Positions 18,621 to 26,513 of a DNA stretch of 41,808 nucleotides are shown piece after piece. Under the pieces are notes generated by a model, which worked only from the letters and a program-made list of their open reading frames with translations, ran no database searches and was not told the origin of the DNA. This DNA comes from Pseudomonadota bacterium (lineage in GTDB: Bacteria; Bdellovibrionota_B; Oligoflexia; Oligoflexales; CAIYRB01). A program made the position numbers and the translations under genes. How positions within the stretch are numbered: position 1 is the stretch's first letter; each line of letters starts with the position of its first letter. Location of the stretch: positions 1 through 41,808 of the forward strand of contig JAPLFX010000012.1 in the NCBI GenBank assembly GCA_026390445.1, given 5' to 3'.

Positions 18621-19162
18621 AGGCGCAACTCAGGGGTGATCAGAAAGGTTTGGCTCGTCGTAAAGGGCCTCGTCGGCGGCCATGTGTTTCCTCGCGGCCA
18701 GTGTTGGAGCCGCAACAGAGTCAGCTCATCGGTTTCATAGATTCGCTGCACCGTGGCCTCGCCGTGTAATTCGTCGCTGATCGTTACTTGGTCGCTTGAG
18801 CGTCGCATCGAGACTGAAGGGATCGCCCGCCCAGCCAAGGCCATCGGCTTGCTTAAGCTCACTTTAGCTGCCGCTACCGTCAGAGCTTTACCAATAGGTG
18901 GCGTTAACAGGTAATGGCAAAGTGCTAAGGCCGCGGACTCAAGGAGTTTAAAGCGGCCCGCTTGAAGGATGAAGGCGACCTCTGAGGCGAGTTGGGCATA
19001 GTCGATGGTATCGTTCAAATCGCTGTTGAGGGCGGCGCGGCTGAGGTCTAGCTCGAGCTCTAGGCCAACCACCAAGGGCTGCGGCTCAGTCCGCTCGGAC
19101 GGGAGGACGCCGATGATGGTCTCGATGTGAAGGTTGTCCAGGCGGACAAAGTCTGCATTCAA
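18605..19162 (-). CDS. folB: Dihydroneopterin aldolase (FolB) family protein with a C-terminal extension
   Basis: Residues 1-122 of this 185-residue protein match FolB/FolX: IGVLPSER (Glu22-type residue), DTIDYAQL (Tyr54), FKLLESAA (Glu75 region), and VSLSKPMA (Lys105), the residues that bind and process dihydroneopterin. The remaining 60 or so residues (IYETDELTLLRLQHWPRG onward) are extra and strand-like, resembling part of a cupin barrel. It starts at TTG 19162, three bases after the sigma-54-type regulator stop. In a folate pathway it would make 6-hydroxymethyl-dihydropterin. In this operon it could act as a dihydroneopterin (triphosphate) epimerase or another pterin-modifying enzyme. The family call is strong; the reaction is open. 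Confidence 0.8.
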   Translation of the reverse strand: MNADFVRLDNLHIETIIGVLPSERTEPQPLVVGLELELDLSRAALNSDLNDTIDYAQLASEVAFILQAGRFKLLESAALALCHYLLTPPIGKALTVAAAKVSLSKPMALAGRAIPSVSMRRSSDQVTISDELHGEATVQRIYETDELTLLRLQHWPRGNTWPPTRPFTTSQTFLITPELRLLVLN

Positions 19163-19165
19163 GGT

Positions 19166-20707
19166 TTAGGTCTCACTGATGCCGACCAACCGCGATAACT
19201 CGGGCAGTTGAATCATGTTGCGGTGAACAAGGGCTTTTAGTCGCGCTGACAGTGTGCTGCGCGAGATACCAATCTGCTGCGCGAGGCTGCGTAGGGACAA
19301 GCGCCCACTTCCTGCCGCCAGCTGGCGTGTCATGCCGAGAAGTAGTAGGTCACTCATGTACTCGAAGTTCTGCGCTTCGCTTTGGTCCCATGGCAAGACC
19401 AAGGATCCGGCTGGAGTCACCGTCTCGACCTCCGCAGCAGGCGCTGCTGGAGCTGGTGTCGTGGTGGCGCCGGCTGCGGGTTTGTCGCCTAATTCGTCCC
19501 AGATGCGTTCTGGTATGGCCAACGGCGTGAGAAGCTTATTCACGTGCAGCTCAGTCATGGCCCGCAGGCAATTGCGCAGTTCGCGAATGTTGCCTTGCTG
19601 CCAGCTAGCGCTCGCCAGCACCTCGAGTGCGGGCTGACTAATCTGATACGGGCCGCCCGCCATGGTGCGGCAAAAGTGCTCGATCAGCGGGCGCATCTCG
19701 CCCGGTCGGTCTTTCAGTGGTGGCAGAACGATCTCGGCCTCCTGCAAGCGTTGCCACAAATCGGCGCGAAACCGCCCGGCCGATACCAATTTATCGAGTG
19801 GCTCGTTGGTGGCGGATAGCACGCGCAGTTGCAGGCTCACTGGTTTGGTCGAGCCGACGCGCAGCACCTCTTGGTTTTCTAGGACCCGCAGTAACGCCAC
19901 TTGCGCGGATGGGCTCAACGTCGCCACTTCATCGAGAAAGATCCAGCCGCCCGACGCGGCTTCAAGGAGGCCGCGCTTGTCGCTGGTCGCGCCGGTAAAA
20001 GCACCCTTGACGTGGCCAAACAGCTCGCTTTCGAGCAAGGTCGGGGCGATGGCACCACAGTTCACTTTGACAAAGGGCACGCCACTGGGTAACGCCGCAC
20101 CAAACAAGTCGGCGACCACTTCCTTGCCGGTGCCGGAGGCGCCGCGAATAAACACAGCAGAAATCGCCGAGTCGATGATGAGCGGGACGCGCCGACTGAT
20201 GTATTCCAGCGTGGCGCCGACAGGTTTGCCTTTGCTTGTTGGTGTTGACGAGCTGGTGCCGTCGCCGCGGCGGAGTTTCGCCAGGCGGTAGGAGTTAAAG
20301 ACTCTAAGACTCAGTTCACCGCGGTCGGACTGCTTCGAGATAAAGTCGTCGGCCTCTGAACTCAGGCACTCCGTGATGGTCGCGACATCGTCCGCAGTGG
20401 AACACATCAGGATGACCGCATTCGGTGTGGTCGCACGACACAGATCGGCCAACTCGATGCCGGTTGGTGCGGCTTCACCGATGTGGATATCGAGGATGAC
20501 GACGTCAGGCCGCAGTCCGCTCGCCAACTTGCTTTGGAAGTCTGCCACGGTGCTGACCGAGGTGACGGCAAACGTGCAGTCGAGAGCATGCTTTTCCAGC
20601 GCCGTCTGGACGCGCTCGAGTTCGAACGGATCGTCGTCGAGATGGAGCACACGCAGCAGCAGCTTGGTGTCTTTTTTGGGCGAACCTGCAGTTGGTATCT
20701 GACTCAA
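19166..20707 (-). CDS. NtrC-type sigma-54-dependent response regulator
   Basis: This 513-residue regulator has three parts. The receiver domain (about 18-145) has acidic Asp24-26, phospho-acceptor Asp73, Ser103/Thr104 and Lys125. The AAA+ domain (about 165-400) has Walker A GASGTGKE at 189-196, an intact GAFTGA loop at 235-240 for contacting sigma-54, Walker B-like GGWIFLDEVA, and the FRADLWQRL arginine region. The C-terminal helix-turn-helix contains IGISRSTLSARL. The start is TTG 20707, with AGGGGAG before it and no nearby in-frame ATG. It is the first gene of the pterin operon, with no histidine kinase beside it. It could control this operon or distant sigma-54 promoters; I found no clear -24/-12 element here. 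Confidence 0.9.
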   Translation of the reverse strand: MSQIPTAGSPKKDTKLLLRVLHLDDDPFELERVQTALEKHALDCTFAVTSVSTVADFQSKLASGLRPDVVILDIHIGEAAPTGIELADLCRATTPNAVILMCSTADDVATITECLSSEADDFISKQSDRGELSLRVFNSYRLAKLRRGDGTSSSTPTSKGKPVGATLEYISRRVPLIIDSAISAVFIRGASGTGKEVVADLFGAALPSGVPFVKVNCGAIAPTLLESELFGHVKGAFTGATSDKRGLLEAASGGWIFLDEVATLSPSAQVALLRVLENQEVLRVGSTKPVSLQLRVLSATNEPLDKLVSAGRFRADLWQRLQEAEIVLPPLKDRPGEMRPLIEHFCRTMAGGPYQISQPALEVLASASWQQGNIRELRNCLRAMTELHVNKLLTPLAIPERIWDELGDKPAAGATTTPAPAAPAAEVETVTPAGSLVLPWDQSEAQNFEYMSDLLLLGMTRQLAAGSGRLSLRSLAQQIGISRSTLSARLKALVHRNMIQLPELSRLVGISET

Positions 20708-20813
20708 GACATCTCCCCTGGCTGGCTGAGTAGCACTCTTGCCGAAGCACGAAGGGAGTTTAAGTTAAAATGGACGGTTGGTCGACGCCGATGCTAGGTC
20801 CCAGGGACTTCGG

Positions 20814-21326
20814 TCAGGGCCGTTTGCAGTTGCTCAGTGCTGATATGACTTGATTTTCTGTTGCCAGCCTCGCCAGGGTGTATTGCAGTAAACGCTCGCG
20901 CTGCATGCGGGCCATGGGCGGCTGGCTGGTCTTTGGCCGAGACATCGTCCCCAGATGCAGCAACTGCTCGCGGAAGTGGCTAGGGGTGGACCTGAAAAGG
21001 CTATGAAAGCGCCGTGAGAAGTGCGCTTGGCTCGTGAACCCACACTCTTGACTGATCAACTGCAGCGACCAAGTTGGATAGAGGGCGATCAGCTCCGCAG
21101 CCAGCAAGGTGCGGAATGCCCATAGCCAGCGCATTGGACTGGTGCCGTAGGTTTGCTTAAAATAGCGACCCAGGGTCGATGATGGCAGCTGCGTCGCCTG
21201 GGCCAGGTCAGTAAGCGTTAGATGTTGCTGACATCGAGCGGCGCCGTACTCGCACGCGAGGCGGACGCTAGAGGCGACGTCAAGCAGCGGTGAGTTCACC
21301 TTGGAGTCGGTTTGATCCTGCTGCAT
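20814..21326 (-). CDS. Small AraC-family transcriptional regulator
   Basis: This 170-residue protein is almost entirely an AraC-type DNA-binding domain. The first helix-turn-helix contains LTDLAQATQLPSSTLGRYFK, and the second contains LQLISQECGFTSQAHFSRRF followed by the signature end FRSTPSHFREQL. There is no room for a usual ligand-binding domain, so it may respond only to its own level or to a partner. ATG 21326 was chosen because AAAGAGG lies before it; an in-frame ATG at 21377 would add 17 residues without an SD sequence. It lies about 105 bp upstream of the sigma-54-type regulator on the same strand and might regulate the pterin operon. Confidence 0.82.
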   Translation of the reverse strand: MQQDQTDSKVNSPLLDVASSVRLACEYGAARCQQHLTLTDLAQATQLPSSTLGRYFKQTYGTSPMRWLWAFRTLLAAELIALYPTWSLQLISQECGFTSQAHFSRRFHSLFRSTPSHFREQLLHLGTMSRPKTSQPPMARMQRERLLQYTLARLATENQVISALSNCKRP

Positions 21327-21455
21327 CGGCACCTCTTTAAGCGGTTGCAGATGGCTATTGCAAGGTGTATGCCGCATTTCTTGACTGGGCGAGGGCTATT
21401 TGCAAGGGTATCGGCCGCTGTTTGCTGCTGACTGGCTAAATTCCCGTCAGGCGTG

Positions 21456-21470
21456 GGCCAGCTGCTGGCC
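21456..21470. repeat. Palindrome downstream of mutY
   Basis: GGCCAGC and GCTGGCC flank a single T, forming an odd-length perfect palindrome about 30 bp past the mutY stop and 130 bp before the AraC-type gene. It could be part of a terminator or a binding site for a dimeric protein such as the adjacent regulator. There is no T-run after it on the minus strand. Confidence 0.35.
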
Positions 21471-21501
21471 GGGCCGGCTAAAATACGACCACTTCGCTGC
21501 C

Positions 21502-22626
21502 CTATACAAACAATGAGTTATTTGTAGCGTGATCCCGCTGGAAAGACTGCAAGCAATGCCAGGCTTTACGATCGAGGTTGGCGATGAGCTGCGCCTCCAC
21601 GGCATCAGCCGAGACCCAGAGGGTACCCTTAGGCAATGGTGTCTTTAGCGTCGCGATCTCTGCGGTATGGACGGCGGCAATGATGCGATGATGGGTAATA
21701 CTGTGGCGGACCGAGCCGATATGGTCGCTTGCCACATGAGCCCAGGCTGGGGGTGGGTCGAGCTGCCACCCATCGAGGACTAGGTCGCATGGTGCCGCCC
21801 CCAGGCGCGCGTCTTCGCCGACTTTGATGGCTGTGATAAAGCCAGAGGTCCCACCGAGAAAACGCGCATGCTGCGGCCTGGGGACGAGGGCGACCTTGCC
21901 GCCACGAGTGTAGATCCTTAGCTCCATCGCGATGGACAGCGGTGGAGCACCTTTGAGTTTTGCGGCCGGAGCCAGGGCTTGACTGCCGCGCTGCTGTGCC
22001 AAACAGGCTGAACTAAGAGGGCAGTCGCTGCAACGAGGCTTGGTCGGTGTGCAGATGGTCTGGCCGAGTTCCATGACGGCCTGATTGAAGTCACCGGGAG
22101 CCGCCTGGTCAAGGAATTGGTTGGCTAGGGCTTGCAGGCTCCGTTTCAGGTGCGGTTGGTTTGGCGCTTCGCGCCAATCAAGTAAACGGCAAAAGACCCT
22201 CTCGACATTCCCATCCACGACGGCCGCCGGAACGTCGAAGGCGATGCTGCTAATCGCTGCCGCCGTATAGTCGCCAATTCCTGGTAGAAGCTTCCAGTCG
22301 CTAAAAGTGCGGGGCCAGTGTCCACCAGTCGCCTTCAGCTGCTTTGCGGCGGCATGGAGGAAGCGAAACCGGCGATAGTAGCCAAGGCCGCGCACAGCGA
22401 GTTTTACCTCATTTTCGTCGGCCGCCGCGAGGCTCCCGAGGGTCGGAAACCTGTCAAGGAATCGTGCGTACACTGGAATGACGGCTTTAATCACTGTCTG
22501 TTGCAGCATAATTTCGCTGACCCAGATCGTATACGGATCGGCCTTTTCCAGCCATAGGGTGCGCCAAGGAAGAGCGCGTCCGACGCGGCGGTACCAGGTC
22601 AACAGCTCTTGGCGCATCGGTTCCAT
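21502..22626 (-). CDS. mutY: A/G-specific adenine DNA glycosylase
   Basis: MutY removes adenine paired with 8-oxoguanine. From ATG 22626 the protein has 374 residues. It shows the catalytic Glu in WVSEIMLQQT, the helix-hairpin-helix LLPGIGDYTAAA with VDGNVERV (catalytic Asp), and the iron-sulfur ligands CTPTKPRCSDCPLSSAC (Cys-x6-Cys-x2-Cys-x5-Cys). The C-terminal NUDIX-like domain that reads 8-oxoguanine includes VRHSITHHRI. The frame stays open to a TTG at 22788, which would add 54 Pro-rich residues with coding-like codon use, but that start abuts a hairpin and has no ribosome-binding site. Neither start has a strong SD sequence, so the N-terminus is uncertain. Confidence 0.93.
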   Translation of the reverse strand: MEPMRQELLTWYRRVGRALPWRTLWLEKADPYTIWVSEIMLQQTVIKAVIPVYARFLDRFPTLGSLAAADENEVKLAVRGLGYYRRFRFLHAAAKQLKATGGHWPRTFSDWKLLPGIGDYTAAAISSIAFDVPAAVVDGNVERVFCRLLDWREAPNQPHLKRSLQALANQFLDQAAPGDFNQAVMELGQTICTPTKPRCSDCPLSSACLAQQRGSQALAPAAKLKGAPPLSIAMELRIYTRGGKVALVPRPQHARFLGGTSGFITAIKVGEDARLGAAPCDLVLDGWQLDPPPAWAHVASDHIGSVRHSITHHRIIAAVHTAEIATLKTPLPKGTLWVSADAVEAQLIANLDRKAWHCLQSFQRDHATNNSLFV

Positions 22627-22766
22627 CGGCGCGGCAAAAGCCAGTTCTAAGGCTGGTCTTGCTGGTGAGACGCGACGTTTGGCGGGGGCTGACCCAGGCG
22701 GTTGTGGTTCAAACAAAGGCAGATCTACCTTGGGCTTGCTGCGGAACACGACGAGCGCTGTGTGTT

Positions 22767-22811
22767 TGTGGCCATAAAGGCCACACAACAGGCGGCTACA
22801 CGCGCCGCCTG
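22767..22811. terminator. Paired hairpins downstream of the histone-like gene
   Basis: Two perfect inverted repeats lie side by side. CAGGCGGC (22789-22796) pairs with GCCGCCTG (22804-22811) around 7 nt, and TGTGGCC (22767-22773) pairs with GGCCACA (22779-22785) around 5 nt. They begin about 20 bp past the stop of the histone-like gene on the minus strand and probably terminate or stabilise its transcript. No long T-run follows. Confidence 0.55.
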
Positions 22812-22830
22812 TTCGGGTTCAGGCCAGTGC

Positions 22831-23310
22831 TTAAGCAAGGACTTCAGGGCTGGTCGTTGGCGTCTCAGCCCTGGCTGCTTTCGCCGGTTTGACAGCCTTT
22901 TTCGCCGACGCCTTCTTGCCGGCGGCCTTTTTAGCTGGAGCGCGTTTTGCTCCGGTCTTTTTGCTGCGTGTCCTGGTCGAGCCGGCGTCTTTCGCCAGTT
23001 TGCTGCGCGCCCCTGCGAGTTTGCCGCGAACCTTTTTCTCCAGATCGCCGAGATCGACGCCGGCTTTCTTTGCCGTGGTATTGAGCTCGTGGACGAATTT
23101 GTTGATCGAGGGCTCCAGCTTGGTCAGCTTTTGCTCTAGCAGCTTCTCGATCTCTTGCCGGCGCGCGTGCAGGCTGTCTTTATTGGCCGCCGCTTTAGCT
23201 TTGTGTACCAACTCATCGCTCTCCTGCTTCAGCTTCTTTTGCAGCAAATTGATGTCCTTTTGGAAGTTCTGGAGGAATTCGCGCAGTGGCTTATCAAATG
23301 CAAAGGCCAT
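22831..23310 (-). CDS. Histone H1-like, Lys/Ala-rich nucleoid protein
   Basis: This 159-residue protein has two parts. An N-terminal helical half (about 1-90) is rich in Lys, Gln and Glu with heptad-like spacing and is probably a coiled coil. A basic tail (about 100-150) has repeated Lys-Lys-Ala, Ala-Lys-Lys and Pro-Ala-Lys units such as AKRAPAKKAAGKKASAKKA, as in eukaryotic H1 tails and bacterial H1-like proteins. It probably binds and compacts DNA without sequence specificity. ATG 23310 is preceded by AGGAG ten bases away, so it is preferred over the frame opening at 23337. Phasin-like helical proteins with basic tails are an alternative. Confidence 0.68.
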   Translation of the reverse strand: MAFAFDKPLREFLQNFQKDINLLQKKLKQESDELVHKAKAAANKDSLHARRQEIEKLLEQKLTKLEPSINKFVHELNTTAKKAGVDLGDLEKKVRGKLAGARSKLAKDAGSTRTRSKKTGAKRAPAKKAAGKKASAKKAVKPAKAARAETPTTSPEVLA

Positions 23311-23441
23311 GACAGTGGTGCTCCTAGTTGGCGACAAAGGACTCGTAAAGCTGCCTTATTTGTAAGACTTCCGGGAAATGGGGTCAAGAGCTTTGCCTAA
23401 TTTTGGTCGATTCGCTTACGTCCCCATCTACTGATCTGTGC

Positions 23442-24239
23442 TTACTGGCTAAACGCCGGACTACGTTTTTCGAGAAAGGCGCTGATGCCTTCTTGCGCTT
23501 CGTCGCCGGCAAAGCATGCGGCGAAGGCGTGCGCTTCGGCGCTGAGTCCTGCATCGAGCGTCATGTTGTAGGCATCGCGAGTGAGGCGTTTGGTTTCAGC
23601 GACAGCGCTCGGGCCAGCGCTGAGTAATCCGCGCAGTACTTTTTGCACCTCCTCTTCAAGCTTGTCGTCAGCGACGACGCGGGAGACCAGGCCGAGCTGC
23701 CAGGCTTCCTGGCCGCTCAAGGTGCGGGCCTTGCCGCAGAGCAATAGGTCGAGTGCTACGGGCAAGCCGACGCGGCGCACCAGTCGCTGTGTCCCACCGA
23801 AGGCGGCCGTTAGTCCTAAATTCACTTCCGGTTGGCCAAAGCGCGCGCTTTCTCCGGCGATGATCAGGTCGCAGGCCATGGCTAGCTCGCAACCACCGCC
23901 CAAGGCGAATCCTTGGACCTTAGCGATGGTTATGAACGGGGATGTTTCCAGCGCTTTAGTGACCATCTGGCCGTGCCGCGCGAAATCACGGGCTTCGCTG
24001 GCGGTCAGTGCTTGCATGGAAGCGATATCGGCACCGGCGACAAAGGCCTTGGGCTTGGATCCCTCAATGACGAGCGCCCGTGTCTCAAGGGGATCGAGGC
24101 TCATGACGACATCGGCGAGTTCGCTGAGGACCTGTGGGTTCAATGCATTCAGTTGGGCAGGGCGGTTGATCAAGACGCGGCAAATGCCGTCGGCTTCAGT
24201 GACGATGAGAGTTTGGTAGCTGGTCTGGGCGTCGGTCAT
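23442..24239 (-). CDS. Enoyl-CoA hydratase (crotonase family)
   Basis: This 265-residue enzyme adds water to trans-2-enoyl-CoA in beta-oxidation or butyrate-type metabolism. It has the oxyanion-hole elements FVAGADIAS and ALGGGCELAMACD, and the active-site stretch FGQPEVNLGLTAAFGGTQRL with its Glu. C-terminal helices end in FLEKRSPAF, typical of the family. AGGAGAG precedes ATG 24239. It follows the 3-hydroxyacyl-CoA dehydrogenase gene by 33 bp on the same strand, and the two act on consecutive intermediates. Chain-length preference cannot be judged. Confidence 0.93.
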   Translation of the reverse strand: MTDAQTSYQTLIVTEADGICRVLINRPAQLNALNPQVLSELADVVMSLDPLETRALVIEGSKPKAFVAGADIASMQALTASEARDFARHGQMVTKALETSPFITIAKVQGFALGGGCELAMACDLIIAGESARFGQPEVNLGLTAAFGGTQRLVRRVGLPVALDLLLCGKARTLSGQEAWQLGLVSRVVADDKLEEEVQKVLRGLLSAGPSAVAETKRLTRDAYNMTLDAGLSAEAHAFAACFAGDEAQEGISAFLEKRSPAFSQ

Positions 24240-24272
24240 GGTCTCTCCTAAAAATGGTTCTAGTCGAATGGA

Positions 24273-25133
24273 TCAGGTGTAAGTAAAAACGCCGCGTTGG
24301 CGTTTGCGGCCGAGAAACCCGGCCTCAACGTATTTTCTCAGCAGTGGCGACGGACGGTAGCGCGGATCGCCAAGTCCTTCATGCAGGACCTCCATGATCG
24401 CGAGGCAGGTGTCCAGGCCGATGAAGTCGGCCAAGTGCAGCGGTCCCATCGGCTGATTGGTGCCTAGCTGCATCCCCTTGTCGATGTCCTCGGCGCTGGC
24501 GATGCCTTCCATAAGTGCTGTAAAGGCTTCGTTGATCATCGGCATAAGAATGCGGTTGACGATAAATCCAGGATAGTCCTGGCTGCGCGACACCTCTTTG
24601 CCTAGGGCTTGGCACAAGGCCAGGATGCGGTCGGTGGTGCGCGACGTCGTCGCCATGCCTGGGATGACTTCGATGAGGCGCATGAGCGGTACCGGATTCA
24701 TGAAATGCATGCCAATCACTTGGCCAGGCCGGGTGGTTGCGGCGCCTAGGCGGGTGATGGGGATCGACGAGGTATTGCTGGCCAGGATCGTCTCGCGCCG
24801 CGTGAGTTGATCGGCTTGGGCGAGCAGTTTGCTCTTCAGCGGCTCGTTTTCGACCACGGCTTCGATCACCAGATCGGCGTCCTTTAGTGCGGCGAGGTCG
24901 GTGGCGACGCTAAGCCGCTCCATGGCAGCAGCCATCGTGCCCGCTTGGATGACGTTTTTAGCCTCCAGTTTTTCTAGGGAGGTGCGAATTTGCACTTTGG
25001 CCTTCACGGTTTGGGCCGCATCCTGGTCGATCAATGTGACGATGAGCCCGTGGGTGGCGCAGACCTGGGCGATGCCGCTACCCATCTGTCCGGCACCGAT
25101 GACGCCGACGAGCTTAAATCCGTGTTCTGACAT
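24273..25133 (-). CDS. hbd: 3-hydroxybutyryl-CoA dehydrogenase
   Basis: This 286-residue NAD(P)-dependent enzyme oxidises 3-hydroxyacyl-CoA. The nucleotide site VIGAGQMGSGIAQ is near the N-terminus. The catalytic His is in GMHFMNPVPLMRLIEVI, followed by GFIVNRILMPMINEAF, and the C-terminal domain contains TNQPMGPLHLADFIGLD and FLGRKRQRGVF. ATG 25133 has AAGGAG six bases before it. The longer open frame to 25274 would add 47 residues without family similarity. It is the first gene of a two-gene unit with the enoyl-CoA hydratase and diverges from pabB. Confidence 0.93.
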   Translation of the reverse strand: MSEHGFKLVGVIGAGQMGSGIAQVCATHGLIVTLIDQDAAQTVKAKVQIRTSLEKLEAKNVIQAGTMAAAMERLSVATDLAALKDADLVIEAVVENEPLKSKLLAQADQLTRRETILASNTSSIPITRLGAATTRPGQVIGMHFMNPVPLMRLIEVIPGMATTSRTTDRILALCQALGKEVSRSQDYPGFIVNRILMPMINEAFTALMEGIASAEDIDKGMQLGTNQPMGPLHLADFIGLDTCLAIMEVLHEGLGDPRYRPSPLLRKYVEAGFLGRKRQRGVFTYT

Positions 25134-25201
25134 AGGGACTCCTTGAGCTTGAGATCCGGCGCATCTTACCCAACTCGGGCGGTGTGTGATATAGGCGAGG
25201 C

Positions 25202-26467
25202 ATGCAGCTTGGACCCTTCCCCCTCGCCGAACTTCGCCTCGACCGATTAGCGGCCGTCTGGCCGGAGGCGTCACCGCTGCTGTGCCTGGCGGGAACCGGA
25301 CGCTACGCCATCGTCGCCTTGTGTTGGCGCGAAGCGCCTTGGTCTGAAGTGGCTACTAGGCCGGTGACCGGAGCCCCCTTGGACGCCGCTACACCGCCGT
25401 TTATCCGCGGCTATTTGGGATTGGTTCCCTATGATCTTTATGCCCCAAAAAGAGCCGGAGATGTGCCGGCGGAACCCCGCGTCTTTCGTGTCGAGCAGGC
25501 CTTGGTGCATGATCGCCAGGCTGGGCTGCTGCATGTGACTGGCGCACCCGTCACTGGCTTGGGCTTCACGCAGGTGGATGCTGCCAGCATCGCCGCCGCG
25601 CTGGTGAGCCCCCATGGAACCATGGTTCAGACAGGGGACGCCTTGACCTTGATTCCCGGGGGCAGCGATGATGCCTACGAGCAGCTCGTTCGAAGGGTGC
25701 TCGAAGACATCCGTGCTGGTCGTTACTATCAGCTCAATTTGCTTCGCTATTTTAGGGTTGAGCAGAGGCCAGGTCGAGGCTGGATAGGAGCGCGTCTAGG
25801 CCGCTTTGGCGGTGATTTTACCGCCTGGTTTTCGTTGCCGGATCTGCAGGTCGTCTCGTTCAGCCCGGAGCGTTTTTTGCGCTGCGCGAACGACGACACC
25901 GGCACGCTGGTCCACGCATTTCCGATTAAAGGCACTGCCGCCCGGCATCTCCACGATCCTGACCTTGACCTTGCCGCCGCATCTGCCTTGCAGTGCAGTA
26001 CCAAGGACCGTGCCGAGCTGCATATGATCATCGATCTTATGCGCCATGATCTCTATGGGGCCAGTGTTCCAGGCACGGTTCGCGTCCTTCACGCCGGCCG
26101 GCTGCTAAGCCTTGCCAGTGTGCATCATCTGGAAGCCGAGGTTTGTGCCACGCTGCGGCCTGGGATCACCATCGGCGCCTTGCTCGCCGCAGTCTGTCCT
26201 GGTGGGTCCATCACGGGCGCACCAAAGCAGGAAGTCATGCTCGCTATTAGGGCCTATGAAGATCGGCCACGCGGCTATTTTATGGGCCACGCATTTTATG
26301 CTGCTGATGGCGGCGGCTTCGACTCGTCCATCCTCATTCGCACGCTCGTTCAGCAAGGTGCGGGTGGCTTTGAATATGCAGCCGGAGGCGGCCTGGTCAT
26401 CGGTAGCGATCCGGTCAGTGAGCGGCGCGAAATCGCCGCGAAAAGCCGTGTTGTAACACTGCCGTGA
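25202..26467 (+). CDS. pabB: Aminodeoxychorismate synthase component I
   Basis: This 421-residue chorismate-binding enzyme would form 4-amino-4-deoxychorismate for folate synthesis. The C-terminal half has the family core: FSPERFLR, PIKGT, CPGGSITGAPK, YFMGHAFY and AGGGLVIGSDP. The Lys in PIKGT is the nucleophile characteristic of PabB; anthranilate synthases have Ala there. The usual AEN...LLRNDL metal-site stretch is altered to AELHMIIDLMRHDL, with a Leu and a His where Asn is typical. No amidotransferase subunit is encoded nearby, so ammonia or a distant PabA must supply nitrogen. ATG 25202 lies 68 bp from divergent hbd. Confidence 0.88.
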   Translation: MQLGPFPLAELRLDRLAAVWPEASPLLCLAGTGRYAIVALCWREAPWSEVATRPVTGAPLDAATPPFIRGYLGLVPYDLYAPKRAGDVPAEPRVFRVEQALVHDRQAGLLHVTGAPVTGLGFTQVDAASIAAALVSPHGTMVQTGDALTLIPGGSDDAYEQLVRRVLEDIRAGRYYQLNLLRYFRVEQRPGRGWIGARLGRFGGDFTAWFSLPDLQVVSFSPERFLRCANDDTGTLVHAFPIKGTAARHLHDPDLDLAAASALQCSTKDRAELHMIIDLMRHDLYGASVPGTVRVLHAGRLLSLASVHHLEAEVCATLRPGITIGALLAAVCPGGSITGAPKQEVMLAIRAYEDRPRGYFMGHAFYAADGGGFDSSILIRTLVQQGAGGFEYAAGGGLVIGSDPVSERREIAAKSRVVTLP

Positions 26468-26513
26468 AGCACCGCGTCGAGACCTCATTCACCTTCTGTT
26501 GCAGGAGCTGTCC

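Noticed and set aside
18512-21501. Sigma-54 (-24/-12) promoter for the pterin operon
   Set aside because: I looked for TGGCAC-N5-TTGC-like elements around the regulator and hydroxylase genes and found none convincing.
22627-22788. N-terminal extension of MutY from TTG 22788
   Set aside because: Codon use looks plausible, but the start abuts a hairpin and has no ribosome-binding site; the MutY core begins near 22626. Kept as an open possibility only.
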